A DNA stretch of 64,000 nt, taken from NCBI GenBank assembly GCA_030761205.1, contig JAULJL010000003.1, positions 28,960,123 through 29,024,122 of the forward strand, given 5' to 3'. Under the pieces are notes generated by a model that was not told the DNA's origin, searched no databases, and saw nothing but the letters and a program-made list of their open reading frames with translations. The position numbers were made by a program, and so were the translations under genes. Origin of the DNA: Fremontodendron californicum. Taxonomy: Eukaryota; Streptophyta; Magnoliopsida; Malvales; Malvaceae. The number at the start of each line of letters is the position of its first letter. The stretch's first letter is position 1. This document shows positions 1 to 11,852 of this stretch, in pieces.

Positions 1-713
1 AAAATCAAATAGAGACAAAATAATAAAACCTAATCTAATCCTCTTTCAATACAAATTAGAGACAATCATTGAACAAGTCTTATAAACTAATCAATAGCTT
101 AAAGAGTTTCACAAAAAATCATGCTTGATAGTAAATGGTTTGAGTTAAGCTAAAATTAACATAACATATCTCAATCAAAATAGTGATTGTTCAAACTTAA
201 TCTCAACTTCTCACATGGGATACCCTCATGATTTTCATTCTTCAAAGTAGTGGTGAAGTCTTTACACTCAATCAATCTCATGAAAACAGTTTCTACCATA
301 TGCTTGCTTGTCCACCTATTCTTCACTACTTAGATCATGCAACTTCATGAATCAAGAGGTCTTTATGCAAGGTTATAATGGGGCCAATGGGTAATAATGT
401 GGCTAAAGAATAAAAGATAAAGGATATTACAAAAGTTCCAAAGATTTTATAGAGTTTTGAGACATAATAAGATTTATACAAAGAAACTTCTCAAAACTCT
501 TTACAAGTACATAGTCACATAGGCCGAATATTCATATTGGGCCTTTTCTTCATTCTAAACAACTTTGTAACATCTTTTTCTTTTTCCACAAGTTCAAGAG
601 ATGATTCATTTTTTTTTTCATTTTTTTTTCACATAGGAATGTATTTGCCAGTATTCCCTTTCTTTTTCTCTTGACTTTTCTTTTCTTTTTCCCCCACACT
701 TATTTCTTACCTC
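1..713 (-). mobile_element. Athila-like element, 3' untranslated internal fragment
   Basis: Reverse-complement match to the region upstream of the 3' LTR of Element 1 (about 28,200-28,900) and to 37,160-37,860. It lacks the LTR: the window opens just inside the polypurine-tract hairpin, so the LTR should lie to the left. The element breaks off near 713, right after its CCCCCACACTT box, where unrelated family D gag begins. No gene seen. Confidence 0.75.
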
Positions 714-1088
714 AGGATCAGTTCTACCTTGGAATGGTGGAATTTTCACTTTAATATTGCAAAGGTTCCTATCTTCTCTATTTTCCCAATCATGACCCTT
801 AGTGTTTCTCCTAGTTCCTATTCCATGCCTAACTCCTCTAGGTCTACCCATAGCAAACTCCTCATCGTCCTCCTCATCAAAGTCATGCTCATCAACCACA
901 CTAGGCTCACGCCTAGCTCCCCTACGTTGCCCATCTTGTAGGTTTTTAATTGCTGCCGATTGTCTCTCTAACTTATCTGACATATCCGCCATCACAAGAT
1001 TCATATGAGCAAACGATTGTTGCATGGCTTTCCACGTAAAGAATGGATTTTCATCCCCCTGGTGTGATGAACTACTCTTTTGAGACAT
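714..1088 (-). pseudogene. Ty3/gypsy (family D) gag N-terminal fragment
   Basis: Minus-strand frame starting MSQKSSSSHQ at 1088. It has a glutamate/aspartate-rich stretch, an Arg-rich patch (GTRRNTKGHDW) and the block IKVKIPPFQGRTDPE, which is the usual entry to the capsid domain of chromovirus-type gag. The frame then runs into foreign sequence at about 713, so the capsid domain, zinc knuckle and pol are missing. A second gag copy of the same family lies at 31,089-31,301. A solo LTR inserted 6 bp upstream of the start codon at 1095 has cut it from its leader. Gag would assemble particles in the cytoplasm; this one is dead. Confidence 0.7.
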
Positions 1089-1094
1089 CTTAAG

Positions 1095-2557
1095 TGATAA
1101 GCTCATAAAATATACATTTTATGCCTTTCTACCTTTAGTTTTTGTTATGTTTTCGATTTTTATCTTGTTTACTTATATTATGTTTTTGAATTTTAGGTAC
1201 AATAAGGAGAATGATGTCAAAAGATGTCAATAATGGTGGTAAAAAGCTTACAAAATCATAATCACAAGATGGAAGAAGACTTGGGAGTCAAAAATATTAA
1301 TTTCTGGTTGAAAAGCAATAAGGCAGATTTGACCTCTGGAGCTTGTTGTAAGACAAACATGATGTTAGAGTCTTTATTTGAAGAAACTTCCTTTCTTCAA
1401 TTTTGAAGTTGACTTGATTATCTTTGCAACGATATATTATGAGCCCAAATCGGATAAGAAATGGGTATTCAAAATGGCGCCATAAGATCTCCCTAAAGAA
1501 CCCTGCTGCCAGAAAAACCCTAATCGCAAATCTGAAAAAAAAAGGCAAAAACGTGATTTTTGCACCTCCAGGCTTACTTGTACGGGAAGGACTTATTCTC
1601 AGGGTTTTAAAGCTCCATAAATACCATCTTTTGAGCCACAGACATCTTTTGAGGAGACTCAAGGATCATCATTATTCTTCTTCTTCTTCTCCATTTTTTT
1701 TTATTTTCATTTTAGTTTTATGTATATATTATCTATGCCTAGGCTAGGCTAAATTTTTATTTGGTTAAGAGTGATTTCAAAGCCCTAGACATGTTATGTA
1801 ATTAATTTTCAGAATCTATCTATTATTGTTTTCTATCAAAGTTGCTTATGTTCTTCCATTTAAATTGTTCATGATGATGTTTTGTTTTGTTTAGGTGGCC
1901 AACTAGATAAATCTTGATAATTGTCTAATGCTAGTTTAGGAGTCTTGATCCGTGTAATTATCTTGATTTCCTATTCATAAGTGGCAATTTGTGACTAATG
2001 ATTATGGTCAAGTTTTCAATAATTGCAAAGTGGAACATAACCTAAGTTGAACAATCCGAGCTTATGTGTTTGTTGCTTAGATCAACCTATCTTTCTCATC
2101 ACAAAGATGCTATTAAATTGAACTTAGAGAGCTTATTCTAGGTTGTTTGATAGTTACAGATTAAATAAAGAGCTTATTCTATTTAACGATGAACTAAGGA
2201 AAGATTGGGGTAACAGAGCTTGTTATTATCTACGGTTGTTAACTTTGATAGCTAATTAATGGTGATAGATATAAAATTGATTCTTAATGATGTCTAGTGG
2301 TGGAGAATGAAACCTTAACCATATTTTTCATATTTGATTCTTCTTAATTACTTGTTTTCTCATTCTTATTGTTAACTTTAGTTTAAATCTGATTTCAAAA
2401 TCCCCTTTACTTTTGTTTACTTGTTTTTAAGTGATAAACTATTAACTTATAAACTAAAACCCAATCCCTGAGGACTCAACCCTTCGTATCACTATACTCT
2501 ACAATTGATTTTTTTTAAGAGCAAGGTTAAATAAGATACACTCTTTTGGGTGCATCA
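1095..2557 (+). mobile_element. Solo LTR, Athila-like, U3 type 2, TSD TTAAG
   Basis: Starts TGATAAGCTCATAAAATATA and ends CTCTTTTGGGTGCATCA. It is flanked by the direct repeat TTAAG (1090-1094 and 2558-2562), so this is an intact solo LTR left by recombination between the two LTRs of one element. Its 3' kilobase is shared with all Athila-like LTRs in the window; its U3 matches 12,827-14,295. Short ORFs inside it are not genes. Confidence 0.92.
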
Positions 2558-2562
2558 TTAAG

Positions 2563-3438
2563 ATTGCTACAAAACAAATGTTAGTGATAAAAAAAAAAAA
2601 TTAAACTCGCACACTCCCTTAGTGTTTACACTCAAATATGATATCACTCCACCTCTTGTTTGCACTCTTTTAGGCTTTTTCTTTAATAATCTTACTTACT
2701 CTTGCCTTTCTCTATTTGCTCTTTTAGGTTATTTAGGAACTAGAAGAACTCTTCAAGAACTCCCCTTGCTTAATTCATCCTAGCAAAAGACTCAAGAAAC
2801 AAGAAACAACTAGTATGACGGTAAAACAAGTAAAAATAGGAACAAGATTACCAAGAATTCAAATCTTTCCTATTTCCCTTGATTTTTTTCGAATCTTTCT
2901 TTATTTTTCTTGCTGTTCGGACACTTTTCTTATTTTCTTATTATTTTTTTTAAGAACGAGACTTCTTGATTTTCTTGAAATCTCGGATTAACTTCTTTTT
3001 TTCTTTCTTGGGACTATTCGAATGCCCCTCTGAATTCTTGAATTTTTTTTCAAGATTCGGATCAAGAATCAACAAGAAGAAATTTTAATAGATCAAGAAT
3101 TCAAGAAACAAAATCTTGGTTTAAACCTCTTTTCAAGACTGAAACCCCAAACTTAGACTGCCTAAAAACTATAACCCTTGGAAAAATGCCTAAAGCTATA
3201 ACCCTATGACAAGTTTGTTTGGACCCCAAAACCTTGTCGGTGATTGTTCGGAGGAAAACCCTGCTTTAAAAAATTACTTTCAAGACTGAATCCCCAAAAC
3301 TAAACTGCCTAAAAACTATAACCCTAGGAAAAATGCCTAAAGCTATAACCCAAGAGAAGTTTGTTTGAAACCCCAAAAATCTTGTCAGTGACAATCCAAA
3401 CAAAAAGCCTGATTGGAGCCTGATCTCTGAATACCAAC
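2563..3438 (-). mobile_element. Family D leader (5' untranslated region)
   Basis: Same sequence as 31,302-32,174 and 41,449-42,324. Read on the minus strand it runs from the primer-binding site to gag. It holds an imperfect tandem duplication of about 150 bp (units starting near 3132 and 3281). No coding frame is supported. Confidence 0.75.
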
Positions 3439-4220
3439 AGATGTGAGCCCTAGGGGTTAAACCCTTTGAACCCACTAACAAATTGAAATACCCTACTCCC
3501 AAGAAAGCCAAGATTCAGGCAATGGAACTTAAACCCGTAGAAATCTTGGATCTAAGAACCTAGATTAGCTAAGCTAACTAAACCCCAAGAACACTTGTTT
3601 CTAGAACCTAAGTTTGATAGGAAGAACGCCAAAAATAAATGAATTCTTTGATAGGTTCGCTAGTTCTGTCAATAACTAAAAAAGAGTGAAACACTCACTT
3701 TGAATAAATTCAAACTCACTAAATTCAAAATTGTTAAAATGAATAGGCGGCTAGAACATGAATTGATAGCCTCCCTATTAACCTAACCTAATTGTTACTT
3801 ACATGATGAATTCGGCCGAGACAACTCTTCCCTTGGAATCCCTATAATCGGCCAGACCTAAAACAATAAGAAAGAATACTTAATTTGGGCTGAACAAGCT
3901 CAAACTCAATCCGAACAAACAAAAAGATGTCCACCTAGTTTAATGAAGATAGACCCCACAAGCCTTATGGACATAATACATAAATCAGGCCCAAAAGCCT
4001 AAGTAATTATAAAACCCAACTAAAGCTTATAATTTAGGTGCCACATCATTAATGAATTGGTCCCCACTTCATATTAAATAATGAACTAAAAATAGGCCCA
4101 CTAATTCATTAATATTGCCACCCCCTTGAATTCCTCGATGGCCCATCATGTGAAGCTTGGATCACATGGACCAATTCTTGGTCTTCCTCATTCAAGCAGC
4201 CAAACTTGAATAGCTTGACA
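3439..4220 (-). mobile_element. Family D LTR (approximate ends)
   Basis: Reverse-oriented copy of the LTRs at 16,566-17,341, 32,175-32,899 and 42,325-43,099. The terminal TGATG is decayed to AGATG. A degraded initiator-Met primer site (ctctgaatacca) lies just left of it, and pol C-terminal coding sequence lies right of it. It therefore joins a 5' side to a 3' side and is probably an LTR shared by two tandem copies. The outer end is estimated from alignment of copies. Confidence 0.65.
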
Positions 4221-4368
4221 TTAAAAGACTTGTAGATTCTTCCCAAGTCCTTTGCACCAATCCTTGCATAGCTTGATTGAGCTTTTTGGATCTTGACCTT
4301 GTAATAGGCCCAATTGGAACATGAAATGGATCTTGAAGTCCAATACCATCTTGGTTCTCATCACCATA
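4221..4368 (-). pseudogene. Family D pol, extreme C-terminus
   Basis: On the minus strand this encodes the block GPITRSRSKKLNQAMQGLVQ, a conserved tail after the integrase of plant Ty3/gypsy polyproteins. A plus-strand sister copy is at 15,768-15,904. It is fused in frame, without a stop, to the Ty1/copia fragment at 4369. The enzyme domains are absent, so this is only a marker of the element's 3' end. Confidence 0.7.
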
Positions 4369-5139
4369 TCTTGAATGATCATCAATAAAGGTTATGAAGT
4401 ATGAGTAATTACCTCTAGCAGCTGTGTTTAGTGGCCCATATACATCTAAATGTATTAAGCCCAATAAAACACCAGCTCTTTCACCCTTTCCTGTAAAGGG
4501 TGTCTTGGTCATCTTACCAAATAGACAACATTTACACGTCCCATATGATTCATAATCAAAGGGTTCCAAATAACCATGTTTATGCAATTTGGAAATCCTT
4601 GTCTCATTGATATGACCAAGTCTACAATTCCAGATGTAAGTTCTACTTAGATCATCCTTTTTTGCTTTCTTGACATTATTGAACACAAGCATCTCTGGAT
4701 CCAAAACATATAATCCATTATGTAATATTCTTGATCCATAGCAAATGTCTTTAAGAATGATGGAGCAACTATTGTCCTTCATTCTTATCTCGAAACCATC
4801 ATTAACAGTTAGGTATGAAACCGAAATGATGTTTCTAGAAAATACAGGAACAAAGTAACAATCTTTCAGTTCCAATTTCATGCCAGACGGCAACAATAAA
4901 GTACATGTTCCAATGGCCAATGCTGTAACTTTTGCACCATTGCCTACTCTTCGAACTACTTCATCTTTGCTCAACTTTCTACTCCCTTTCAACATCCTTA
5001 TGTCATTACATAGATGTGAACCGCATCCTGAAGCAATTATCAGGAATTAGATTTAACAGTAGAAAGATTCAGTTCAATCACAAACACAGTTAACCCAGAA
5101 ACTTCTATATGTTCTTTTGGACTCGTCAAGTGAGCAACC
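4369..5139 (-). pseudogene. Ty1/copia protease, GAG-pre-integrase and integrase start (fragment)
   Basis: Read leftward from about 5,050, the frame shows SGCGSHLCND (copia retropepsin region), VGNGAKVTALAIGT, then the GAG-pre-integrase motif CRLGHINETRISKLHKHG followed by CKCCLFGKMTKTPF, and the integrase opening LIHLDVYGPLNTAARGNYSY with FITFIDDHSRYG. The residue expected to be the catalytic Asp before SGCGSH reads as Ala (GCT), so the protease would be inactive even if expressed. RT, RNase H and most of integrase are missing. The left end runs in frame into family D pol, giving a 267-codon chimera. No LTR or PBS of this element is seen. Confidence 0.75.
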
Positions 5140-5155
5140 TTTCTTCCATTGAGAA

Positions 5156-6640
5156 TGCTAGTAGCTTTTGAATTAAAATATGGTTTGATTCATCTTCTCC
5201 CAACTTTTCATGGTTTTGCAAGAGAAGATCCAAATAAGCACCTCAAGGAATTCCATGTAGTTTGCTCAAGCATGAGACCAACCGGGGTCACAGAAGAGCA
5301 AGTTAAGAGCCTTCCCATTCTCTCTAGCTGATTCGGCAAAGGAATGGCTCTACTATCTACCATCTGGGACCATCACTACATGGAATGATATAAAGAAAGC
5401 ATTCGTGGAAAGATATTTCCCAGCATCTAAGGCTGCCAACATTAGAAAAGATATATGTGGGATTCGGCAATACAACAGAGAGTCCTTGTATGAATATTGG
5501 GAGAGGTTCAAGAAACTTTGTGCATCATGTCCACACCATCAGATAAGTGAACAACTTCTCATCCAATATTTTTATGAAGGGCTCATGCCCATGGAGAGAA
5601 GTATGATAGATGCCGCTAGTGGGGGAGCTCTAGTTGATAAGACTCCCGGGACTGTTAGAACTCTAATCTCTAACATGGCATCCAATTCTCAATAATTTTC
5701 AAGGAGACAAGATCCACCACAACAACCCAAGAGAGTCAATGAGGTAAGTATATCATCACTTGAACAAAAATTTGATAAACTGACTTCTCTTATTCAACAA
5801 TTGGCTGTAGGTAATATATAGCAAATAAAGGCTTGTTGCATATGTTCAAACATGGGGCACCAAACTGATATGTGTCCAACACTTCTAGAGGACACCAATG
5901 AACATGTGAATGCCATGGGTGGATTTCAGAACCAACCAAGGAAGTATGATCCCTATTCAAACACTTACAATCCAAGATGGAGGGATCATCCAAACTTCAA
6001 TTATGGAGGTTACCAATCACAAACTGCTCCTCCACCATTTGACAATAGGCCATCGGGTTTTCAGTAAAGAGTGCAACAACCATACCAAACCTGACAACAA
6101 GTGCCTCCCACCCAAAATTTAGGTACTTCTCTTGAAGATCTTGTTAAAGCACTCCCTTCCCAGACGGTGATTAACACAGAGGAGAACGCTACTATTGTGA
6201 CCTTGAGGAATGAGGAACAAGATGAGGATGAGACAAAACCAAAGATGGATTCATTTCTTGAGGATAATGAAGCCACGATTCAAATTGAGAGTACTTCAAC
6301 ACCTCAGGTAACTTTTAAGGTTCTTATTTCTACTAATGTTACTTCTCCACGTTTTCCTAGCAGATTTGCAAAGTCTAAGAACGAGAAACATGAACAACAA
6401 ATTCTGGAAACCTTAAACAGCTTGCTTGTGGATGCGATTAGATAAGTACCAGGATATGCACAATTCCTCAAAGAGCTATACCCCACCAGGAATGATGAAA
6501 TAATAATTGTGGGGGAGAATGCATTGGCTGTTTTGCAAAGAAAACTTCCTCCAAAATGCAAAAATCCGAGAAGTTTCATATCTAAGCCAAAAGATCCTAA
6601 AAAGCTTAGAAGAGGTATTGGCTATGCTGAAAACAATCAA
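5156..6640 (+). pseudogene. Athila-like gag, type 1/type 2 recombinant, decayed
   Basis: From 5156 to about 6138 this matches the capsid half of Element 1 gag (positions 20,167-21,150): HLLPTFHGFA, then MERYFPASKAANIRKDICGI, then a CCHC-type knuckle CCICSNMGHQTDMC with stop codons around it. From about 6139 it switches to the C-terminal part of the pol-less gag type found at 46,950-47,430 (EENATIVTLRNEEQDEDE, then RKLPPKCKNPRSF). Frameshifts and in-frame stops (for example at about 5694, 5819 and 6065) make it a pseudogene. The switch falls at a short shared stretch, gcactccc, pointing to template switching between the two lineages. Confidence 0.75.
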
Positions 6641-7587
6641 TCAAGTGCTAATTGGGAGGCAGCCCAATTAGTGAAAGCATTGCCAAACTGCCATCCTCTG
6701 ATTTGCCCTATTTTTCTATATCTTTTTTTTATGTTTCTTTGTTAATTGTGTTTAGTGTTTTTAAGGTCATTTAGGCTGCATAAGTTTATTTTGTTTTGAG
6801 TCTTAGTTATTTTGATTATCAGTTCTTTTCTTTTACACATGATTCTTATATTTGGGGATAATAGAATAGCATTGAGGATAATGTAGAATTAAGTGTGGGG
6901 TGAAGAATTTAGGATTTCCTTTAGTTATTTTATTTTATTTTGTTTTGTTTTTAGTTTAGTTATTTTATTTTGTTTTCTTTTGAGTCTTTTTAGTTTGTTT
7001 TTAATGTGTTTTAGTTAATTTCAATACTATGATGAGATATAAATTGTATTAGGTCTAAAACTGATTTACTAGTGAGAAGATTTTCATGAGAATTGAGCTT
7101 GATATCATTGTTTTTCATAAGCTATTGTTAATATGATATGTTGATTGAGAAAGAAGTATGTTTAGACTTAAATCTGACTTGTATAGTCATCCTTGTGAGT
7201 TTTTAAGCCTATATGATTGATGCATTATACATATCAATCTAATTTCTTTCTTGAGTGCTCTTATAATTACATGATTCTCTAGAACTTGCTCTAAACCTTG
7301 TTGACACTATATTGATGCATGTAACAGCACGAATATAATAGAGGCATTAGGATTATAACCAGGGCCAAACAGCCATTCCTTATTGATGTTCCAAGAAAAC
7401 ATCCCTCTTAGTGAACCAATTTGAGACTATATTGAATAAGCTATTTCTTTGATAACCACATCTTGTCCCTAACCTAAATATTTTTATTTACATCCTTACC
7501 CTTGTTTTAAAGATGAATTACCATGTTTTGAGACATATTGCAAAGACGAGGAAGATCTATTAAAAATTTGGGTTAGAAACAATTGAT
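6641..7587 (+). mobile_element. Athila-like post-gag 3' region, no gene
   Basis: Matches the pol-less elements after gag (compare 47,434-47,710 and 49,850-50,680). It includes a degraded copy of the hairpin plus G-run box (cattgaggataatgt, then aagtgtgggg) at 6870-6900. The nucleic-acid-binding-protein/LOG pair is absent here. It ends abruptly where a family H repeat begins. Confidence 0.65.
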
Positions 7588-7943
7588 AAGTCTCACACCC
7601 CAAATTTAGGGCATGTGACTGGCCAGAGACAAGGTATGCCCCTGCCTGCAAAGCCTGAGTATACTCATTAAACCAAATCCATACTATTGTTTCTTTAATC
7701 CGACAAGTACAACCATAATCCGTACCTTGCCCAACATCTCAATTAAGTATATCCGAGCATTTCAAATAGCTCACATTCATTATTATTCAACTCCACAACA
7801 CTTACCTCATGTAACCATATTAACACCACACTTACGCCTTTGATCCGTGTAAGGTTCGAAACTTACCATTTTCGTAATCCGAGCAATATTTCGTGTTTCA
7901 ATATCCATATCAATCAACAATGCATATAAAACAACAACTACCT
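7588..7943 (-). repeat. Family H repeat fragment
   Basis: Reverse complement of parts of 53,640-53,850 and 57,530-57,593. The two parts are joined directly, so the minisatellite seen at 54.1 kb is missing. The start (tctcacaccccaaattt) resembles the reverse end of a Ty3/gypsy-type LTR, but the family is not identified. Short ORFs are fortuitous. Confidence 0.55.
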
Positions 7944-8699
7944 TGATGCACCCAAAAGAGTGTATCTTATTTAACCTTGCACTTAAAAAAATCAATTGTA
8001 AAGTATAGTGATTAGCAAGGGTCGAGTACTCAGGGATTGGGTTTTAGTTTATAAGTTAATAGTTTATCACTTAAAAACAAATAAACAAAAGTAAAAGGGA
8101 TTTTGAAATCAGATTTAAAATAAAGTTAACAATAAGAATGAGAAAACAAATAATTAAGAAGAATCAAATATGAAAAATATGGTTAAGGTTTCATTCTCCA
8201 CCACTAGACATCATTAAGAATTAATTTCAAATCTATCAACATTAATTAGCTATCAAAGTTAACAACCGTAGATAACAACAAGCTCTGTTGCCCCAATCTT
8301 TCCTTAGTTTGTCGTTAAATAGAACAAGCTCTCTATTTAATCTCTAACTATCAAACAACCTAGAATAAGCTCTCTAAATTCAATTTAATAGCAGCTTTAT
8401 GATGAGAAAGATAGGTTGATCTAAGCAACAAACACATAAGCTCGGATTGTTCAACTTAGGTTATGTTCCACTTTGCAATTATTGAAAACTTGACTATAAT
8501 CATTAATTACAAATTGCTACTTATGAATAGGAAATCAAGACAATTACACGGATCAAGACTCCTAAACTAGCATTAGACAATTATCAAGATTTATCTAGTT
8601 GGCCACCTAAACAAATCAAAACATCATCATGAACAATTTTAATGGAAGAACATAAGCAACTTTCATAGAAAACAATGATAGATAGAATCTGAAAATCAA
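7944..8699 (-). mobile_element. Athila-like LTR, R/U5 half only
   Basis: Starts TGATGCACCC on the plus strand, the reverse of the LTR end, and matches the 3' half of the Athila-like LTRs. At about 8699 it passes directly into gag, with U3, the polypurine tract, pol and everything between deleted. The left flank TACCT is not matched at the right end of the 5' LTR (GAAGA after 11,852), so the two ends do not come from one clean insertion. Confidence 0.75.
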
Positions 8700-9939
8700 T
8701 ATTTGTTTCCTGTTGAAATTGAATTGTATTAGTAGAAAGAGCTTTAACAAGATCTTCAAGAGAAGTACCTGAATTTTGGGTGGGTGGCACTTGTTGTCAG
8801 GTTTGGTATGGTTGTTGCACTATTTGCTGAAAACCCGGCGGCCTGTTGTCAAATGGTGGATGAATAGTTTGTGATTCGTTCCCTCCGTAATTTAAGTTTG
8901 GATGATCCCTCCATCCTGGATTGTAAGTGTTTGAGTAGGGATCATATTTCCTTGATTGGTTCTGAAATCCACCCATGGCATTAACATGTTCATTGGTGTC
9001 CTCTTGAAGTGTTGGACACATATCGGTTTGGTGCCCCATGTTTGAACATATGCCACAAGCCTTTATTTGCTGTATATTACCTACAGCCAATTGTTGAACA
9101 AGAGAAGTTAGTTTATCAAATTTTTGTTCAAGGGATGATATACTTACCTCATTGACTTTCTTGGTTTGTGGTGGTGGATCATGTCTCATTGAGAATTATT
9201 GAGAATTGGCTGCCATGTTGGAGATTAATGTTCTAGCAGCCCCGGGAGTCTTATCAACTAGAGCTCCACCACTAGCGACATATATCATACTTCTCTCCAT
9301 GGGCATGAGACCTTCATAGAAGTATTGGATGAGAAGTTGTTCACTTATCTGATGGTGTGGACATGATGCACAAAGTTTCTTGAACCTCTCCCAATATTCA
9401 TATAAGGACTCTCCGTTGTATTATCGAATCCCACATATCTCTTTTCTAATGTTGGCAGCCTTAGATGCTGGGAAATACCTTTCCAAGAATGTTTTCTTCA
9501 TGTCATTCCATGTAGTGATGGTCCCGGATGGTAGATAGTAGAGCCATTCGTTTGCTGAATTAGCTAGAGAGAATGGGAAGGCTCTCAACTTAACTTGCTC
9601 TTCCGTGACCCCTGTTGGTCTCATGCTTGAGCAAACTACATGGAATTCCTTGAGGTGCTTATTTGGATCCTCTCCTGCAAAACCATGAAAAGTTGGGAGA
9701 AGATGAATCAAACCAGATTTTTATTCAAAAGCTACCTCAAGATTAGCATATTCAACGCATATTGGTTGTTGACCCAAGTCCGGAGCGGCTAGCTCCTTGA
9801 GAGTTCGGTTGTCAGCTGCTGCCATCTCTCCTTTCTCCTCTTGGATGTTTTGGATCAACTCCTCGATTGGTTGTTGGTGAGAAGTTATAAATTCGTGAAT
9901 TCTCCTAAGTCTTAAGTCTTCTTCGGTAGCTTGGAACAT
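8700..9939 (-). pseudogene. Athila-like gag (type 1), broken
   Basis: Minus-strand frame beginning MFQATEEDLRLRRIHEFITS at 9939. It continues with LKELAAPDLGQQP and HLLPTFHGFAGEDPNKHLKE, the capsid block FLERYFPASKAANIRKEICGI, and the CCHC knuckle CGICSNMGHQTDMC. It matches Element 1 gag from its start to just beyond the knuckle. In-frame stops (including near 9719, 9419 and 8795) split it into four pieces. It keeps TGG at the Trp codon that is TGA in Element 1 at 20,363. The C-terminal end of gag and all of pol are lost at the LTR junction near 8699. Confidence 0.85.
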
Positions 9940-10023
9940 TTACTAATAAAGAAAAAAAAGAAAGTAAATAATTAGAATAGAAAATACGAATAAACCTATA
10001 AACTAATAAACTAAAGAAAGCAA

Positions 10024-10041
10024 TCTCCAGCAACGGCGCCA
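10024..10041 (-). other. Primer-binding site, tRNA-Asp type (2 mismatches)
   Basis: The reverse complement of this site matches TGGCGCCGTTGCCGGGGA, complementary to the 3' end of plant tRNA-Asp, with two changes. It sits 6 bp inside the 5' LTR, the expected spacing. Confidence 0.8.
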
Positions 10042-10047
10042 AAAACT

Positions 10048-11852
10048 TGATGTACCCAAAAGAGTGTATCTTATTTAACCTTGCACTTAAAAAGAATCAA
10101 TTGTAAAGTATAGTGATTAGCAAGGTTCGAGTCCTCAGGGATTGGGTTTTAGTTTATAAGTTAATAGTTTATCACTTAAAAACAAGTAAACAAAAGTAAA
10201 GGGGGTTTTGAAATCAGATTTAAACTAAAGTTAACAATAAGAATGAGAAAACAAGTAATTAAGAAGAATCAAATATGAGAAATCCATTTAAGGTTTCATT
10301 CTCCACCACTAGACATCATTAAGAATCAATTTCATATCTATCAACATTAATTAGCTATCAAAGATAACAACCGTAGATAACAACAAGCTCTGTTACCCCA
10401 ATCTTTCCTTAGTTCGTCGTTAAATAGAACAAGCTCTCAATTTAATCTCTAACTATCAAACAACCAAGAATAAGCACTCTAAGTTCAATTTAATAGCAGC
10501 TTTATGATGAGAAAGATAGGTTGATCTAAGCAACAAACACATAAGCTCGTATTGTTCAACTTAGGTTATGTTCTACTTTGCAATTATTGAAAACTTGACC
10601 ATAATCATTAATCATAAATTGCTACTTACAAATAGGAAATCAAGACAATTACACGTATCAAGACTCCTAAACTAACATCAGACGATTATCAAGATTTATC
10701 TAGTTGGCCACCTAAACAAATCAAAACATCATCATGAACAATTTTAATGGAAGAACATAAGCAACTTTGATAGAAAACAATGATAGATAGATTTTGAAAA
10801 TTAATTACATAACATGTCTAGGGCTTTGAAATCACCCTTAACCAAATAAAAGTTTAGCCTAGCATAGGCATTGTAAACATAAACATAAAATTAAAGAGAA
10901 TCTAAGAAGAAAATAAAAGAAAGAAAGAAAGAAGAAGAAGAATATTAATTATCCAGCCTCTTGCTCTCTGAAAAACAAAGAAACAAAGAAGAAATCAGAA
11001 CTTTGATGCTTGGAAAAGTGTAAATTTCGCATGCCTCCTTGATCTCTATTTATAGGCAATAGCTAGGGCATCAAACAAGTGAATTTTAGCTCTCTCCCTT
11101 CAATAAATGCTGACTCGTGGCTAAAGTTAAGGAAAAGTGGCTGACTTTTATGTTTTAAGGAAAGATATAAGCCTTGGCAGCCAAGTTTGAATAAAGTAGG
11201 AAAGTTTTAGTCAAAGCACTCTTTAATGTGGAGAGCTTACAAACTTGCAACCAAAGTAAGTGTAAGGAACGAAAGTCTTGGCTGATTTAATTCTCCTACT
11301 TTGACTAGGATTAGCTTTAAGGAAAGATACTTGCAATTAATGCAAGTTGACAGCCACTAATCCTTCTTTGGCAAGGATAAACATAAATGTCAGCTAGGGT
11401 ATTAAGAAAAAGATGTGATTTGCGGCTAGGGTTTTTTCTGCCACTAGGGTTTTAGAGAGATATTCCAATGCCGATTTGGATGATCATTTCTTATCTGATT
11501 TAGACCCATGACCAACCATTGGAAAGGTAATCAAGTTATCTTCAAACGTCAAGAAGAAAGTTTCTTCGAATAAAGAGTCTAACATCATGTTTTCTTAGCA
11601 ACAAGCTCCGGAGGTCAAATCTATCTTCTTGCTTTGCACCAAGAATTTGATCTCATTGACTCCCGGTTCTTTTTCCATCTTGTGATTGTGATTTTGTAAG
11701 CTCTTTAACATCCTAATTGACATGTTTTGACTTCATCTCCTCCAAAATACCTGAAAAGCATAAAAACCTAGTAAAATGTCAAGGAAGTAAGAATCAAAGC
11801 ACAAAGTATAAGGAAGTTAAATAGGAAAATGTATGAAATTAAGCACTTATCA
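10048..11852 (-). mobile_element. 5' LTR, Athila-like, U3 type 3
   Basis: On the minus strand it starts TGATAAGTGCTTAATTTCA and ends GGGTACATCA; the primer site and gag follow. It matches 35,321-37,131 over its length. It was inserted into a plus-strand family D copy (gaagaatctacaag follows at 11,853). Confidence 0.85.
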
